This document shows, piece after piece, positions 7,924-15,801 of a stretch of 64,000 nt of DNA; positions within the stretch are counted from its first letter, which is position 1, and the number at the start of each line of letters is the position of its first letter. Below the pieces are notes generated by a model. That model did no database searches. It saw only the letters and a list, made by a program, of their open reading frames with translations, and was not told the origin of the DNA. Source of the stretch: Pseudomonas graminis (GTDB lineage: Bacteria; Pseudomonadota; Gammaproteobacteria; Pseudomonadales; Pseudomonadaceae); the NCBI RefSeq assembly GCF_004364335.1, contig NZ_SOCR01000001.1, positions 248,001-312,000 on the forward strand, written 5' to 3'. A program made the position numbers and the translations under genes.

Positions 7924-8775
7924 TCATACCGCCTTGGTGAGGGTGACGCCCAGACGGCGCAGGGCCAGTGCGAGGGCATCGGCCAGATTGGCTTTGGTGA
8001 CGACGCCTTGCAGGTCCAGACCCAGGTGCACGATGGTCTGGGCAATCTGCGGACGCACGCCGCTGATGATGCAATCGGCGCCCATCAGCCGGATCGCCGT
8101 GACGGTTTTGAGCAGATGCTGAGCCACCAGGGTGTCGACGGTCGGCACGCCGGTGATGTCGATGATCGCGATTTCCGCGCCGGTGTCGACGATGCGCTGC
8201 AACAGCGATTCCATGACCACTTGGGTACGTTGCGAGTCCAGCGTGCCGATCATCGGCAGTGCCAGGACGCCGTCCCACAGCTTGACCACTGGCGTGGACA
8301 GCTCAAGCAGTTCTTCCTGCTGACGCTTGATCACCGCTTCACGGGACTTCTGATAGGTGCGGATGGTGTGAAGACCCAGACCGTCGAGCAGCTCGGACAT
8401 CTGCAGCACTTGCTCGGCAATCAGCAACGGCTGGTCGGCGAAGGCATTTTGCAGCTGGGTGAACAGCGGGCCCTTGAGGGCGAAGATGAAGCTGGCAGTC
8501 TGCTGGGAATCCTGACCGGCCAACGCGCGCTGGCTGGATAATTTTTCCAGGAAGTGACGAACGTCATCCCACTCGGTGGTGGTGATGTTGGCGGAGCCGC
8601 CCTTCTCCAGCGTCGACGTCAGCAGGCGCAGGAAGTCGGCGACTTGCTGGCGGATTTCCTCGGGTTTGAGGTTACGCGTTGCGCCGCTGGCTTCCAGGTC
8701 GGCGTGCCATTGAACGGCCAGCTGCGATTCGGAGCGCTTGAGGGCGTCGACGGTGATTTGTTGTAATGCTGCCAT
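7924..8775 (-). CDS. rsbR: Stressosome sensor protein RsbR
   Basis: A 283-aa protein with an all-helical N-terminal domain (about 1-150, RsbRD_N-like, with no haem-globin signature I can identify) and a C-terminal STAS domain (about 158-280). The STAS part includes STPVVKLWDGVLALP, DITGVPTVDTLVAQH and IRLMGADCIISGVRP. The two RsbT phosphorylation sites of B. subtilis RsbRA (Thr171, Thr205) correspond to Ser181 and Thr215, with the same spacing of 34. It is the first gene of the operon; GGAG precedes the ATG. The N-terminal domain is the presumed input turret. Its signal cannot be predicted from sequence. Confidence 0.95.
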   Translation of the reverse strand: MAALQQITVDALKRSESQLAVQWHADLEASGATRNLKPEEIRQQVADFLRLLTSTLEKGGSANITTTEWDDVRHFLEKLSSQRALAGQDSQQTASFIFALKGPLFTQLQNAFADQPLLIAEQVLQMSELLDGLGLHTIRTYQKSREAVIKRQQEELLELSTPVVKLWDGVLALPMIGTLDSQRTQVVMESLLQRIVDTGAEIAIIDITGVPTVDTLVAQHLLKTVTAIRLMGADCIISGVRPQIAQTIVHLGLDLQGVVTKANLADALALALRRLGVTLTKAV

Positions 8776-9042
8776 GGGGGGTGGCTCCAGTGAGTGCGCG
8801 TCGAAAGCTTGAGTGGATCGACTTGAGCAGGCCTGTGAAATAAGCAGAGCGGTCTAAAACAGCGCGAAAACGTTGAGCAGCAGCGGGTTACCGGGCGCGG
8901 AACGGGACAATGCCTGGCTCGCCTGATCGCAGCCGCTGCAAAGGGCTTGAACCGGGCAGACGAAATACGCCTGCCGCGAGTTGGTGTCAAGGTAACATCA
9001 GCCCGTTTTCATTGTTTCTTTATCGGCGCGATCGGCGCGGAC

Positions 9043-9612
9043 TTAAAACACACTGTCGACGACCTGCACATAGATGGAAAACGCTCCCAGCAAAAACCAG
9101 AACCCCGTGAAGAGCCATGGCGTGCGCATTGAAAACATCAGCGACTTGCGATAGCCCTTCTCGCTGGACTCGTGCTCACTGAACAGCGGCGAATCGTCAT
9201 ACGCCAACCCCATGGCCGGCTGACTGCTGAGCAACTGGGCCTGCTTGAAATGCCAGTGATCGATGATTTCGTACGCCGCGCGAATGCCGGGCCAGGCGTG
9301 CATGGAGCTGATCAGTCCGAGCAGTGTGAGAAAAGGCGGCACCACCAGCGTGAACATCTTGCCCCACTCCGGATTGAGGTTGGCCATCGACGAGGCGAAG
9401 GCAATGACCAGAAATGATTGCGCGGACAAATAGGCGTTGGTGCGGTTGGACAGGATCGCCGTCTCGTACTGGATTTCCTTGCGGTAGAAATCCAGCCGGT
9501 CTTTGGGCGATCCGAACAGCATGGCATCGGCCACCTGATCATTGGCCGGTGAAGCCTCGGGGGGCGGGTTGCTGCTGGTAATGATGGTGGGTGTTTCGAT
9601 GTCGCGATTCAC
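9043..9612 (-). CDS. Predicted inner-membrane protein of unknown function
   Basis: A 189-aa protein that I do not recognise. The first 45 residues are hydrophilic and Pro/Ser-rich. A pair of hydrophobic helices follows at about 70-105 (SFLVIAFASSMANL and FTLVVPPFLTLLGLISS), then a soluble stretch with several Trp, His and Glu residues, then a third helix near the C-terminus (WLFTGFWFLLGAFSIYVQVV). The start is GTG behind a strong AGGAGG. It stands alone upstream of the stressosome operon on the same strand, with about 270 bp between, so it is probably transcribed separately. Confidence 0.75.
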   Translation of the reverse strand: MNRDIETPTIITSSNPPPEASPANDQVADAMLFGSPKDRLDFYRKEIQYETAILSNRTNAYLSAQSFLVIAFASSMANLNPEWGKMFTLVVPPFLTLLGLISSMHAWPGIRAAYEIIDHWHFKQAQLLSSQPAMGLAYDDSPLFSEHESSEKGYRKSLMFSMRTPWLFTGFWFLLGAFSIYVQVVDSVF

Positions 9613-9679
9613 GAGGGTGCCTCCTGCAAATTTGAATGTGGGGCCGGCGTTCGCCGGTAAGCTTTCAGCAATCCCATCC

Positions 9680-10801
9680 TCACTTCAACGAACCCGATGC
9701 CCGCGCCATGCAGCGAACTCGCCGTTCTTCCACCCGCTGGGCAAACCAGGCCGTGGTCAGCTTGCGGGTGATCTTCGGACTTTCCAGCACGATGCCCGGC
9801 AAAATCGCCCTCGGCAGCGGTTTGCCGGCGGCTTTGTCGGCGATGGCGAAAATGTTCGCGTACAGCTCCGTGTCTTCGAAGGCCAGGGTCTCGCCCTTCT
9901 CCAACTGGCTGCGGATGGTCGTGTTGCGCATATCCAGCTGCGGGTAGAGGCTGCGCACGGCCAGTTCGGTCTGCCCCAGGGCGGGGCCGAAACCGTAGCT
10001 GATCAGGTCGCCATCCAGTGCCAGACGTTTGCCGGACACCCGCGCCAGGGCGCTCTGGAACGCCGCATTGCGACTGGCGTACCAGCCGGCGTTGAAGTCG
10101 GCGAAGCGGTACAGCGGTTTGTCGTAGCTGACCGGGTAACCCAGCAGGTGGGCGATGCCGAAGTACATGCCGCCGCGACGGCTGAACACTTCATGGCGAA
10201 TAGAGCCCTCGACCGGATAGGGATAATCGCGGGCCTGCCGCTCGGCAAAGTCGATGCTGACCTGCATGGGTCCGGCGGTGTGCACTGGATTGAAGTTGCC
10301 GAACAGCGTGCGGCCCAGGGGCACCATGCCGATGAAGTCGTCGAAGATCGCGCTCAGGTCTTTCTCCGTGCGGGCAGCGCTCAGGCGTTCGTTGAAGGTC
10401 TTGCCGGTTGACGAGCGGATGTCCAGCGCGCTGCGCACCAGCAGATTGGGGATGTGCGCCTTGCTGGCGCGACGGTCGATCTCGTCTTGGGCGATCTTGC
10501 CCATGCCAGGCACGGCCGGGTCGACCTGAAAGTTGGATTCCTGCTCGGTCACGGCCAGCACGGAGCAGAGGTTTTCAACGCTCGGATTGATTTTCTGTGC
10601 GTCGAAGGCGCGCTGAATGTCCTCGGCCCAGCCCTGGCGGTCGGCGACATTGGCGGGCAACAACCGCACAATTTCACTGCGCACCACCGCGGGGTCCGGC
10701 GCGGGTTCCTGGCTGCGTTGCGAGCTGCAACCGGCGAGCAGTGTCAGCACGATCAGGCTGGCTAGGGCATGGAGGTGGCGGCTGATTCCGTTCACGGGCA
10801 T
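9680..10801 (-). CDS. DUF1615 family lipoprotein
   Basis: A 373-aa exported protein. The ATG at 10801 gives a lipoprotein signal peptide ending in the lipobox LLAGC, with Cys about 24. The longer open frame upstream reads through REP DNA and is discarded. The mature part matches the DUF1615 family: VRLLP, TEQESNFQVDP with a transglycosylase-like Glu, AGPMQVS, and SYGFGPALGQTE. These TEQES and MQVS stretches resemble lytic transglycosylase motifs, so a cell-wall role is plausible but not demonstrated. No partner gene is evident; a membrane protein gene follows on the same strand. Confidence 0.85.
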   Translation of the reverse strand: MPVNGISRHLHALASLIVLTLLAGCSSQRSQEPAPDPAVVRSEIVRLLPANVADRQGWAEDIQRAFDAQKINPSVENLCSVLAVTEQESNFQVDPAVPGMGKIAQDEIDRRASKAHIPNLLVRSALDIRSSTGKTFNERLSAARTEKDLSAIFDDFIGMVPLGRTLFGNFNPVHTAGPMQVSIDFAERQARDYPYPVEGSIRHEVFSRRGGMYFGIAHLLGYPVSYDKPLYRFADFNAGWYASRNAAFQSALARVSGKRLALDGDLISYGFGPALGQTELAVRSLYPQLDMRNTTIRSQLEKGETLAFEDTELYANIFAIADKAAGKPLPRAILPGIVLESPKITRKLTTAWFAQRVEERRVRCMARASGSLK

Positions 10802-10953
10802 GACTTCTCGTTGGTTACTCAAATAAGGTGGCGGCTTATGGACACCGACAACCGCCGCTGATTCAAACGGGGCTTGTGCCTTGATAGCAGGGCCGCGCTC
10901 AGCAGGGACAGCATCGGACGGCGCGCCGCACAATCGATGTCTGTACGCACCGG

Positions 10954-11091
10954 CCCCTTCCCGGCTGAAGCCGGTCCTACTATCACTCCGCGCGCCCGCC
11001 AGGACCGGCTTTAGCCGGGAAGGCGTCAATCATTACACTGCAAAATTGATGTCGTACGCACTGGCCCCTTCCCGGCTGAAGCCGGTTCCAC
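10954..11091. repeat. REP/BIME cluster, three copies
   Basis: Three copies of a Pseudomonas REP with core CTTCCCGGCTGAAGCCGG. Copies one (about 10955-10980) and three (about 11065-11091) run forward and the middle copy (about 11001-11025, GGACCGGCTTTAGCCGGG) is inverted. Each can form a short hairpin. They fill the 385-bp gap between divergent genes, and I see no gene in the rest of that gap. Spurious open frames on both strands come from these repeats. Confidence 0.9.
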
Positions 11092-11186
11092 AAAAAGCAT
11101 CGCGTTCAACCTGTGTAGCGGGAGTGGCCCTACGCTCGGGCAGGCATTACTCTGACCCACCCCACTCATTCAACAAGGAAGCCCGA

Positions 11187-11732
11187 ATGTCCAGCACAGC
11201 GCTCATCGTAGTCGATATCCAGAATGACTACTTTCCCGGCGGTAAATGGCCACTGGCAGGGGCCGACGCCGCCGCTGACAATGCCGCCAGGGTCATTCAG
11301 GCCGCCCGCGACGCCGGGGACCTGATCGTCTTCATCCGCCATGAGTCCGGCGCCGACGCGCCTTTCTTCACCCCCGGCTCCGAGGGCGCGAGGCTGCACC
11401 CCAAAGTCCTGAACCTTGAAAGCGAACCGGTGGTGCTCAAGCATTTCCCCAACTCGTTCCGCGAAACCGGGCTGCAAGCGCTGCTCGAAGACAAGAGCAT
11501 CGAGAACCTGGTGATCATCGGTTCCATGAGCCACATGTGCATCGACGCCACTACCCGCGCGGCGGCGGACCTCGGCTACACCGTCAAAGTCATTCACGAC
11601 GCCTGCGCCAGCCGCGACCTGGAGTTCGAAGGCAACGTAGTGCCGGCGGCCCACGTCCACGCGGCATTCATGTCAGCGTTAGGCTTTGCCTATGCCGAGG
11701 TGCTGAACACCGAAACCTATCTGGCCCTATGA
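11187..11732 (+). CDS. Cysteine hydrolase, isochorismatase family
   Basis: A 181-aa alpha/beta hydrolase of the isochorismatase-like family. The catalytic triad is visible as Asp10 (VVDIQNDYF), Lys85 (VLKHFPNSF) and Cys118 (SHMCIDAT), with the following RAAADLGY characteristic. Such enzymes hydrolyse amides such as nicotinamide, N-carbamoyl compounds or isochorismate; the exact substrate cannot be set here. The ATG at 11187 follows CAAGGAAG. It is followed after 11 bp by a 2-hydroxyacid dehydrogenase gene, so the two likely form an operon and may work on consecutive steps of a degradative route. Confidence 0.92.
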   Translation: MSSTALIVVDIQNDYFPGGKWPLAGADAAADNAARVIQAARDAGDLIVFIRHESGADAPFFTPGSEGARLHPKVLNLESEPVVLKHFPNSFRETGLQALLEDKSIENLVIIGSMSHMCIDATTRAAADLGYTVKVIHDACASRDLEFEGNVVPAAHVHAAFMSALGFAYAEVLNTETYLAL

Positions 11733-11743
11733 AGGAGAAACCA

Positions 11744-12697
11744 ATGAGCGAGAAGAAAGCCGACATTCTGGTCTGGGGACCAATGCATGCATCGCTGATG
11801 CACAATCTTGAGCGCGATTACAGCGTGCACAAACTCGCCGACATCAACGACATCGACGCCTGGGCCAGCCAACACGGGACCAAGGTGCGCGGCGTCGTCA
11901 CCAGCGGCGTGTTTGGCACCGACAACGCCATCCTCGACCGCCTGCCGAACCTGGAAGTGGTCAACAGCTTCGGCGTCGGCTATGACGCGGTCGACACTGA
12001 CTACCTGACACGCCGTGGCATCAAGCTGAGCAACACCCCCGACGTGCTCAACAACGCCGTCGCCGAAACCGCCATGGCGCTGATGCTCTGCGTGTCCCGC
12101 CGCATCAGCCAGGCCGAGCGCTTCGTGCGGGCCGGCCAGTGGCCCGACGGCAAATTCCCCCTCGGCAACGACCTGTGCGGCAAGACCTGCGGCATTGTCG
12201 GCCTGGGCAAGATCGGCAAGACCATCGCCAGACGCGCCGCTGCGTTCGAGATGAACATCGCCTACTTTCGCCGTGGCCGCGCTTACGACGATGTGGCCTA
12301 CCGGCACTACGACAACCTTCAGCACCTGGCCCAGGACTCGGACTACCTGATCGTGATCGTTCCCGGCGGCCCGGACACCCAGCACCTGATCGACGCCGAA
12401 GTGCTCCGGGCACTCGGTCCCAAATCATTTCTGATCAACGTCGCCCGCGGCACCGTTGTCGACGAGAAGGCCCTGGTGGCCTCGCTGCTGGCCTCGGAAA
12501 TCGCCGGCGCCGGCCTCGACGTGTTCGAAGACGAACCCAATGTGCCAGCCGAGCTGTTGAAGCTGGACAACGTGGTGCTCACCCCGCACATCGGCTCGGG
12601 GACCTACGAAACGCGCCAGGCCATGGCCGATCTGGTGTTCGCCAACGTCAGTGATCATTTCGAGAAAGGGACGCTGGTCACGCCGGTCGAGCTGTAA
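11744..12697 (+). CDS. D-2-hydroxyacid dehydrogenase (glyoxylate/hydroxypyruvate reductase-like)
   Basis: A 317-aa NAD(P)-dependent dehydrogenase that reduces 2-oxoacids such as glyoxylate or hydroxypyruvate. It has a nucleotide-binding GLGKIG at 153-158, preceded by the family's FGVGYDAVD. The catalytic Arg, Glu and His are in NVARGTVVD, DVFEDEP and TPHIGS. The RRG pattern after the Rossmann beta-2 strand (FRRGRAYDDV) suggests NADPH preference. The start is the ATG at 11744 with AAGGAG 6 bp upstream; longer frames run into the isochorismatase gene. It is co-transcribed with that hydrolase by position. Confidence 0.92.
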   Translation: MSEKKADILVWGPMHASLMHNLERDYSVHKLADINDIDAWASQHGTKVRGVVTSGVFGTDNAILDRLPNLEVVNSFGVGYDAVDTDYLTRRGIKLSNTPDVLNNAVAETAMALMLCVSRRISQAERFVRAGQWPDGKFPLGNDLCGKTCGIVGLGKIGKTIARRAAAFEMNIAYFRRGRAYDDVAYRHYDNLQHLAQDSDYLIVIVPGGPDTQHLIDAEVLRALGPKSFLINVARGTVVDEKALVASLLASEIAGAGLDVFEDEPNVPAELLKLDNVVLTPHIGSGTYETRQAMADLVFANVSDHFEKGTLVTPVEL

Positions 12698-12711
12698 CCG
12701 GCGTTTCACGT

Positions 12712-12741
12712 GCAGGCCTGACGATAACGACGTCGGCCTGC
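12712..12741. terminator. Possible hairpin terminator after the dehydrogenase gene
   Basis: GCAGGCC(T)GACG pairs with CGTCGGCCTGC across a short loop, 15 bp after the stop codon. There is no clear U-tract, so this is a weak call. Confidence 0.35.
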
Positions 12742-12927
12742 CTGCGAGCCGTTTAAATCCCGGCACCCGCGACCCACGGGCTGGACGCGCCGTACCGTAA
12801 GTCAGTGCCCGAACATCGAGGCCAACTTTTCTGGATAATGCCGGTCGAACGGCCCCACCCCGGATTCCAGACATCTGCACATGCATTCCGATCAAGCAAC
12901 CTGATCGAGAAAGAAGGAGAACCCCGC

Positions 12928-13572
12928 TTGAATATTGCCGGCGTCATTTTTGACTGCGACGGAACCCTGGTTGACAGCGAACGGCTGGCCGCCGGCCTGC
13001 TGCGCGACATCCTCAACAAACACCAGGTTTTACTGAGCGTCGACGAAGTGCTGCAACGCTTTCGGGGCGTGCAGTTTGCGCTGTGCCTGGAAGGCCTGTG
13101 CCGCGATTACCCATGGTTGCCAGGCGACGACATCGAAAGCGAATTCCGCGCACGCACCCTGCCGCTGCTCCGTGAACGGCTGGAAGAAATGCCCGGCGCT
13201 GTCGAGTTCGTGCGTAACCTGGCGCTGCCTAAGTGCGTCGCCTCCAACGGCCCGCGCAGCAAGATCGAAACCTGCCTGAGCACGGTCGGCCTGCTGGACG
13301 TATTCCACGGCCTGATCGTCAGCGCTTATGAAGTGCAATCGTGGAAACCCTCCCCGATCCTGATCGAACACGCCGCCGAATTATTGGGCCTGCCGCCCAC
13401 TCAGTGCCTGTTGGTGGAAGACAGCATTCCGGGCGTTGAAGCCGGGCTGGGTGCCGGCGCGCAAGTAGCGGGTTACGGCGACACGGATTTTTCGGCGTTC
13501 ATGGACAACGCCAACTTCCATCGTGTCAAAGATTTCGGTGAATTGAAGGAATTGGTACAGCGCATCAGTTGA
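12928..13572 (+). CDS. HAD-superfamily phosphatase (YieH/beta-PGM-like)
   Basis: A 214-aa haloacid-dehalogenase-like hydrolase. Motif I is FDCDGTLVDSE with nucleophile Asp9 and Asp11, motif II includes VASNGPRSKIE, the conserved Lys lies in SWKPSP, and motif IV is LVEDSIPGVEAG. The cap inserted after motif I is the small helical type seen in sugar-phosphate phosphatases such as 6-phosphogluconate phosphatase. The start is TTG at 12928, chosen because AAGGAG lies about 10 bp upstream and the protein then begins directly at the first core strand. The only in-frame ATG upstream would add about 40 unrelated residues. Confidence 0.88.
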   Translation: MNIAGVIFDCDGTLVDSERLAAGLLRDILNKHQVLLSVDEVLQRFRGVQFALCLEGLCRDYPWLPGDDIESEFRARTLPLLRERLEEMPGAVEFVRNLALPKCVASNGPRSKIETCLSTVGLLDVFHGLIVSAYEVQSWKPSPILIEHAAELLGLPPTQCLLVEDSIPGVEAGLGAGAQVAGYGDTDFSAFMDNANFHRVKDFGELKELVQRIS

Positions 13573-13617
13573 TCGACCGGTCATCTATCCGATCGGCCCT
13601 TGTTCATCCCCGGCTAA

Positions 13618-13647
13618 CTCGATACTGTACATAAAAACAGTATCGAG
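13618..13647 (+). promoter_or_regulatory. LexA (SOS) operator
   Basis: CTGTACATAAAAACAG at 13625-13640 fits the CTGT-N8-ACAG LexA consensus exactly. It sits inside a longer perfect inverted repeat with arms CTCGATACTGT and ACAGTATCGAG separated by 8 bp. It ends 8 bp before the start codon of the radical-SAM DNA repair gene, a position where LexA would block transcription. Confidence 0.85.
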
Positions 13648-13654
13648 AAAATCC

Positions 13655-14875
13655 ATGCAGCTGATCGACAAGCTGAGCATCCTCGCCGACGCCGCCAAGT
13701 ACGACGCCTCCTGCGCCAGCAGCGCAGCGCCCAAGCGCAGCTCCGAAGGCAAATCCGGCCTCGGATCGAGCAATGGCATGGGCATCTGCCACAGCTACAC
13801 CCCTGACGGGCGCTGTGTCTCGCTGCTGAAAATCCTTCTCACCAATTTCTGCCTGTACGACTGCCAGTACTGCGTGAACCGCCGTTCCAGCGACGTGCCG
13901 CGGGCACGTTTCAGCCCGGAAGAAGTGGTCAGCCTGACCATGGACTTCTACCGCCGCAACTGTGTCAGCGGCCTGTTTCTCAGCTCCGGGATCATCCGCT
14001 CGGCGGACTACACCATGGAACAGCTGATTCGCGTGGCCAAGCTGCTGCGTGAAGACCACGAATTCCGTGGCTATATCCACCTCAAGACGATCCCCGAAGC
14101 CGACCCTGCGCTGATCGAAGAAGCCGGGCGCTACGCCGACCGTCTCAGCGTCAACATCGAACTGCCGACCCAGCTTGGGTTGCAAACCCTCGCGCCTGAA
14201 AAGGAAATGGGCTCAATCAAGCAGGCGATGCAGACCATTTACACCGGTCAACAAACCGTGCTCAACGAGCCGCGGGCGCCGAAATTCACGCCAGCCGGGC
14301 AAAGCACGCAGATGATTGTCGGTGCCGACGAGACCGATGACAGCACCATCCTGCACACCGCTGAGTCGCTGTACGGCGATTTCCGCCTAAAGCGCGTCTA
14401 CTATTCGGCGTTCAGCCCGATTCCCAACAGCCCGAAAAGCGTGCCCCACGCTGCGCCACCGTTGATGCGCGAGCACCGCTTGTATCAGGCCGACTTCCTG
14501 CTGCGCAGCTACGGCTACAGCGCCAATGAGTTGCTGCAAGGCCCGGGGCATCTGGCCCTGGACATTGACCCGAAGCTGGCCTGGGCGCTGGAGCATCGCG
14601 ACATCTTCCCGCTGGACCTCAACCGCGCGGAACCGGCGATGATCGCGCGGATCCCCGGCATCGGCATTCGCACCACCAAGCGTCTGGTCGAACTGCGCCG
14701 CCAGCGCCGCATCCGTTACGAAGACCTGACCCGGCTGCGTTGCGTGCTGGCCAAGGCCAAGCCATTCATCATTACCAGCGACTACCATCCCCGCCAGGCC
14801 GAAAGCTCGAGCATCGATCTGCGCGAGCAGCTGCGGGACAAACCCCAGCCGCAACAGATGGCGCTGTGGGGATGA
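13655..14875 (+). CDS. Putative DNA modification/repair radical SAM protein
   Basis: A 406-aa radical SAM protein. The cluster-binding cysteines are Cys66, Cys70 and Cys73 in NFCLYDCQYC (Cx3Cx2C), followed by LFLSSGI and IHLKTIPEAD typical of the TIM-barrel core. The C-terminus (about 325-375) carries a helix-hairpin-helix segment (IARIPGIGIRTTKRLVELRR) of the kind that binds DNA. This matches the family annotated as a DNA modification/repair radical SAM protein, always found next to the partner encoded immediately downstream, which it overlaps by 4 bp. A perfect LexA box in front indicates induction by DNA damage. The reaction catalysed is not known to me. Confidence 0.92.
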   Translation: MQLIDKLSILADAAKYDASCASSAAPKRSSEGKSGLGSSNGMGICHSYTPDGRCVSLLKILLTNFCLYDCQYCVNRRSSDVPRARFSPEEVVSLTMDFYRRNCVSGLFLSSGIIRSADYTMEQLIRVAKLLREDHEFRGYIHLKTIPEADPALIEEAGRYADRLSVNIELPTQLGLQTLAPEKEMGSIKQAMQTIYTGQQTVLNEPRAPKFTPAGQSTQMIVGADETDDSTILHTAESLYGDFRLKRVYYSAFSPIPNSPKSVPHAAPPLMREHRLYQADFLLRSYGYSANELLQGPGHLALDIDPKLAWALEHRDIFPLDLNRAEPAMIARIPGIGIRTTKRLVELRRQRRIRYEDLTRLRCVLAKAKPFIITSDYHPRQAESSSIDLREQLRDKPQPQQMALWG

Positions 14876-15768
14876 TCATTCTCGATTGCGCGGACTCATT
14901 CGACACCTGGCGGCAGCAGGCGCGCTGGCTGATGAGCCACCAGATCAACCCGGATCAGGTGAGCTGGAGCGTGCAGCAGGACGCTGACCTCTTTGCCAGC
15001 GACACCCATTACCCGGACGAACCCGGCCCTTTTCGCGCGCGCATTCCCCTTGAGTTGCTGGAACTGCTGCAGAACGCCGCACAGTTCTGCGGCGACCAGC
15101 GCTGGACGCTGCTCTACGAAGTGCTCTGGCGAGTCAGTCACGGTGATCGCACGGCCATGCTGGCCGGCGACAAACTGGGCAGCGAACTGCACCGGCGCCT
15201 CAAACAGGTCAGCCGCGAAGCCCATCACCTTCATGCGTTTCTGCGTTTCGTGGCGCTGCCGGTGATCGATAATGCCGAAGACGTTGCGGCCAAGGCGGCG
15301 TTACTGGAAATGACGTGCCTGCCGGAATACGTCGCCTGGCACGAGCCCGCCCATGACATTCTGCGCACCGCCAGCGAGCATTTCATCGGGCGCATGGGTC
15401 GTCATCGCTGGATGATCGCGACGCCAAAGGACGGCGTGTTTTATGACGGCGTGCAGCTGATTCATCAGCCTGTATGCCCGGAGGCCTGGCAGTCGCTGGC
15501 GCGCAACGCCGACGATCCCCACGGCAATTTGTGGCTGACCTACTACAGCCACATTTTCAATCCGGCGCGGCTCAATCCGAAAGTCATGCAGGGCCATCTG
15601 CCGGCGCGGTTCTGGAAGAACCTGCCAGAGGGGCCATTGATTCCGGCATTGATCAGCGAAGCGCGCACCGGCGGGCAGCGTGATGGTCAGGCGCGGGAGA
15701 TTGCCGAGCGGCGCGGCAAAGTGATTCGTGGCAAACCCACGCCCTCGCCTGCGGCGGACGCCCAGTAG
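14872..15768 (+). CDS. TIGR03915-family DNA metabolism protein, partner of the radical SAM enzyme
   Basis: A 298-aa protein matching the 'probable DNA metabolism protein' family that accompanies the radical SAM repair enzyme. Recognisable stretches are LYEVLWR, GSELHRRLKQVSREAHHLHAFLRF, EYVAWHEPAHDIL and YYSHIFNPARLNPKVMQ; the last two are the conserved core. In some organisms this protein is fused to a uracil-DNA-glycosylase domain, which is absent here. The ATG overlaps the upstream stop as ATGA. The C-terminal tail after about residue 270 is basic (RRGKVIRGKP). It should share SOS control from the LexA box upstream of the operon. Confidence 0.9.
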   Translation: MIILDCADSFDTWRQQARWLMSHQINPDQVSWSVQQDADLFASDTHYPDEPGPFRARIPLELLELLQNAAQFCGDQRWTLLYEVLWRVSHGDRTAMLAGDKLGSELHRRLKQVSREAHHLHAFLRFVALPVIDNAEDVAAKAALLEMTCLPEYVAWHEPAHDILRTASEHFIGRMGRHRWMIATPKDGVFYDGVQLIHQPVCPEAWQSLARNADDPHGNLWLTYYSHIFNPARLNPKVMQGHLPARFWKNLPEGPLIPALISEARTGGQRDGQAREIAERRGKVIRGKPTPSPAADAQ

Positions 15769-15801
15769 GCAGCGCGGTTGGGCTCAGGTCCCCGGTGAGA
15801 C

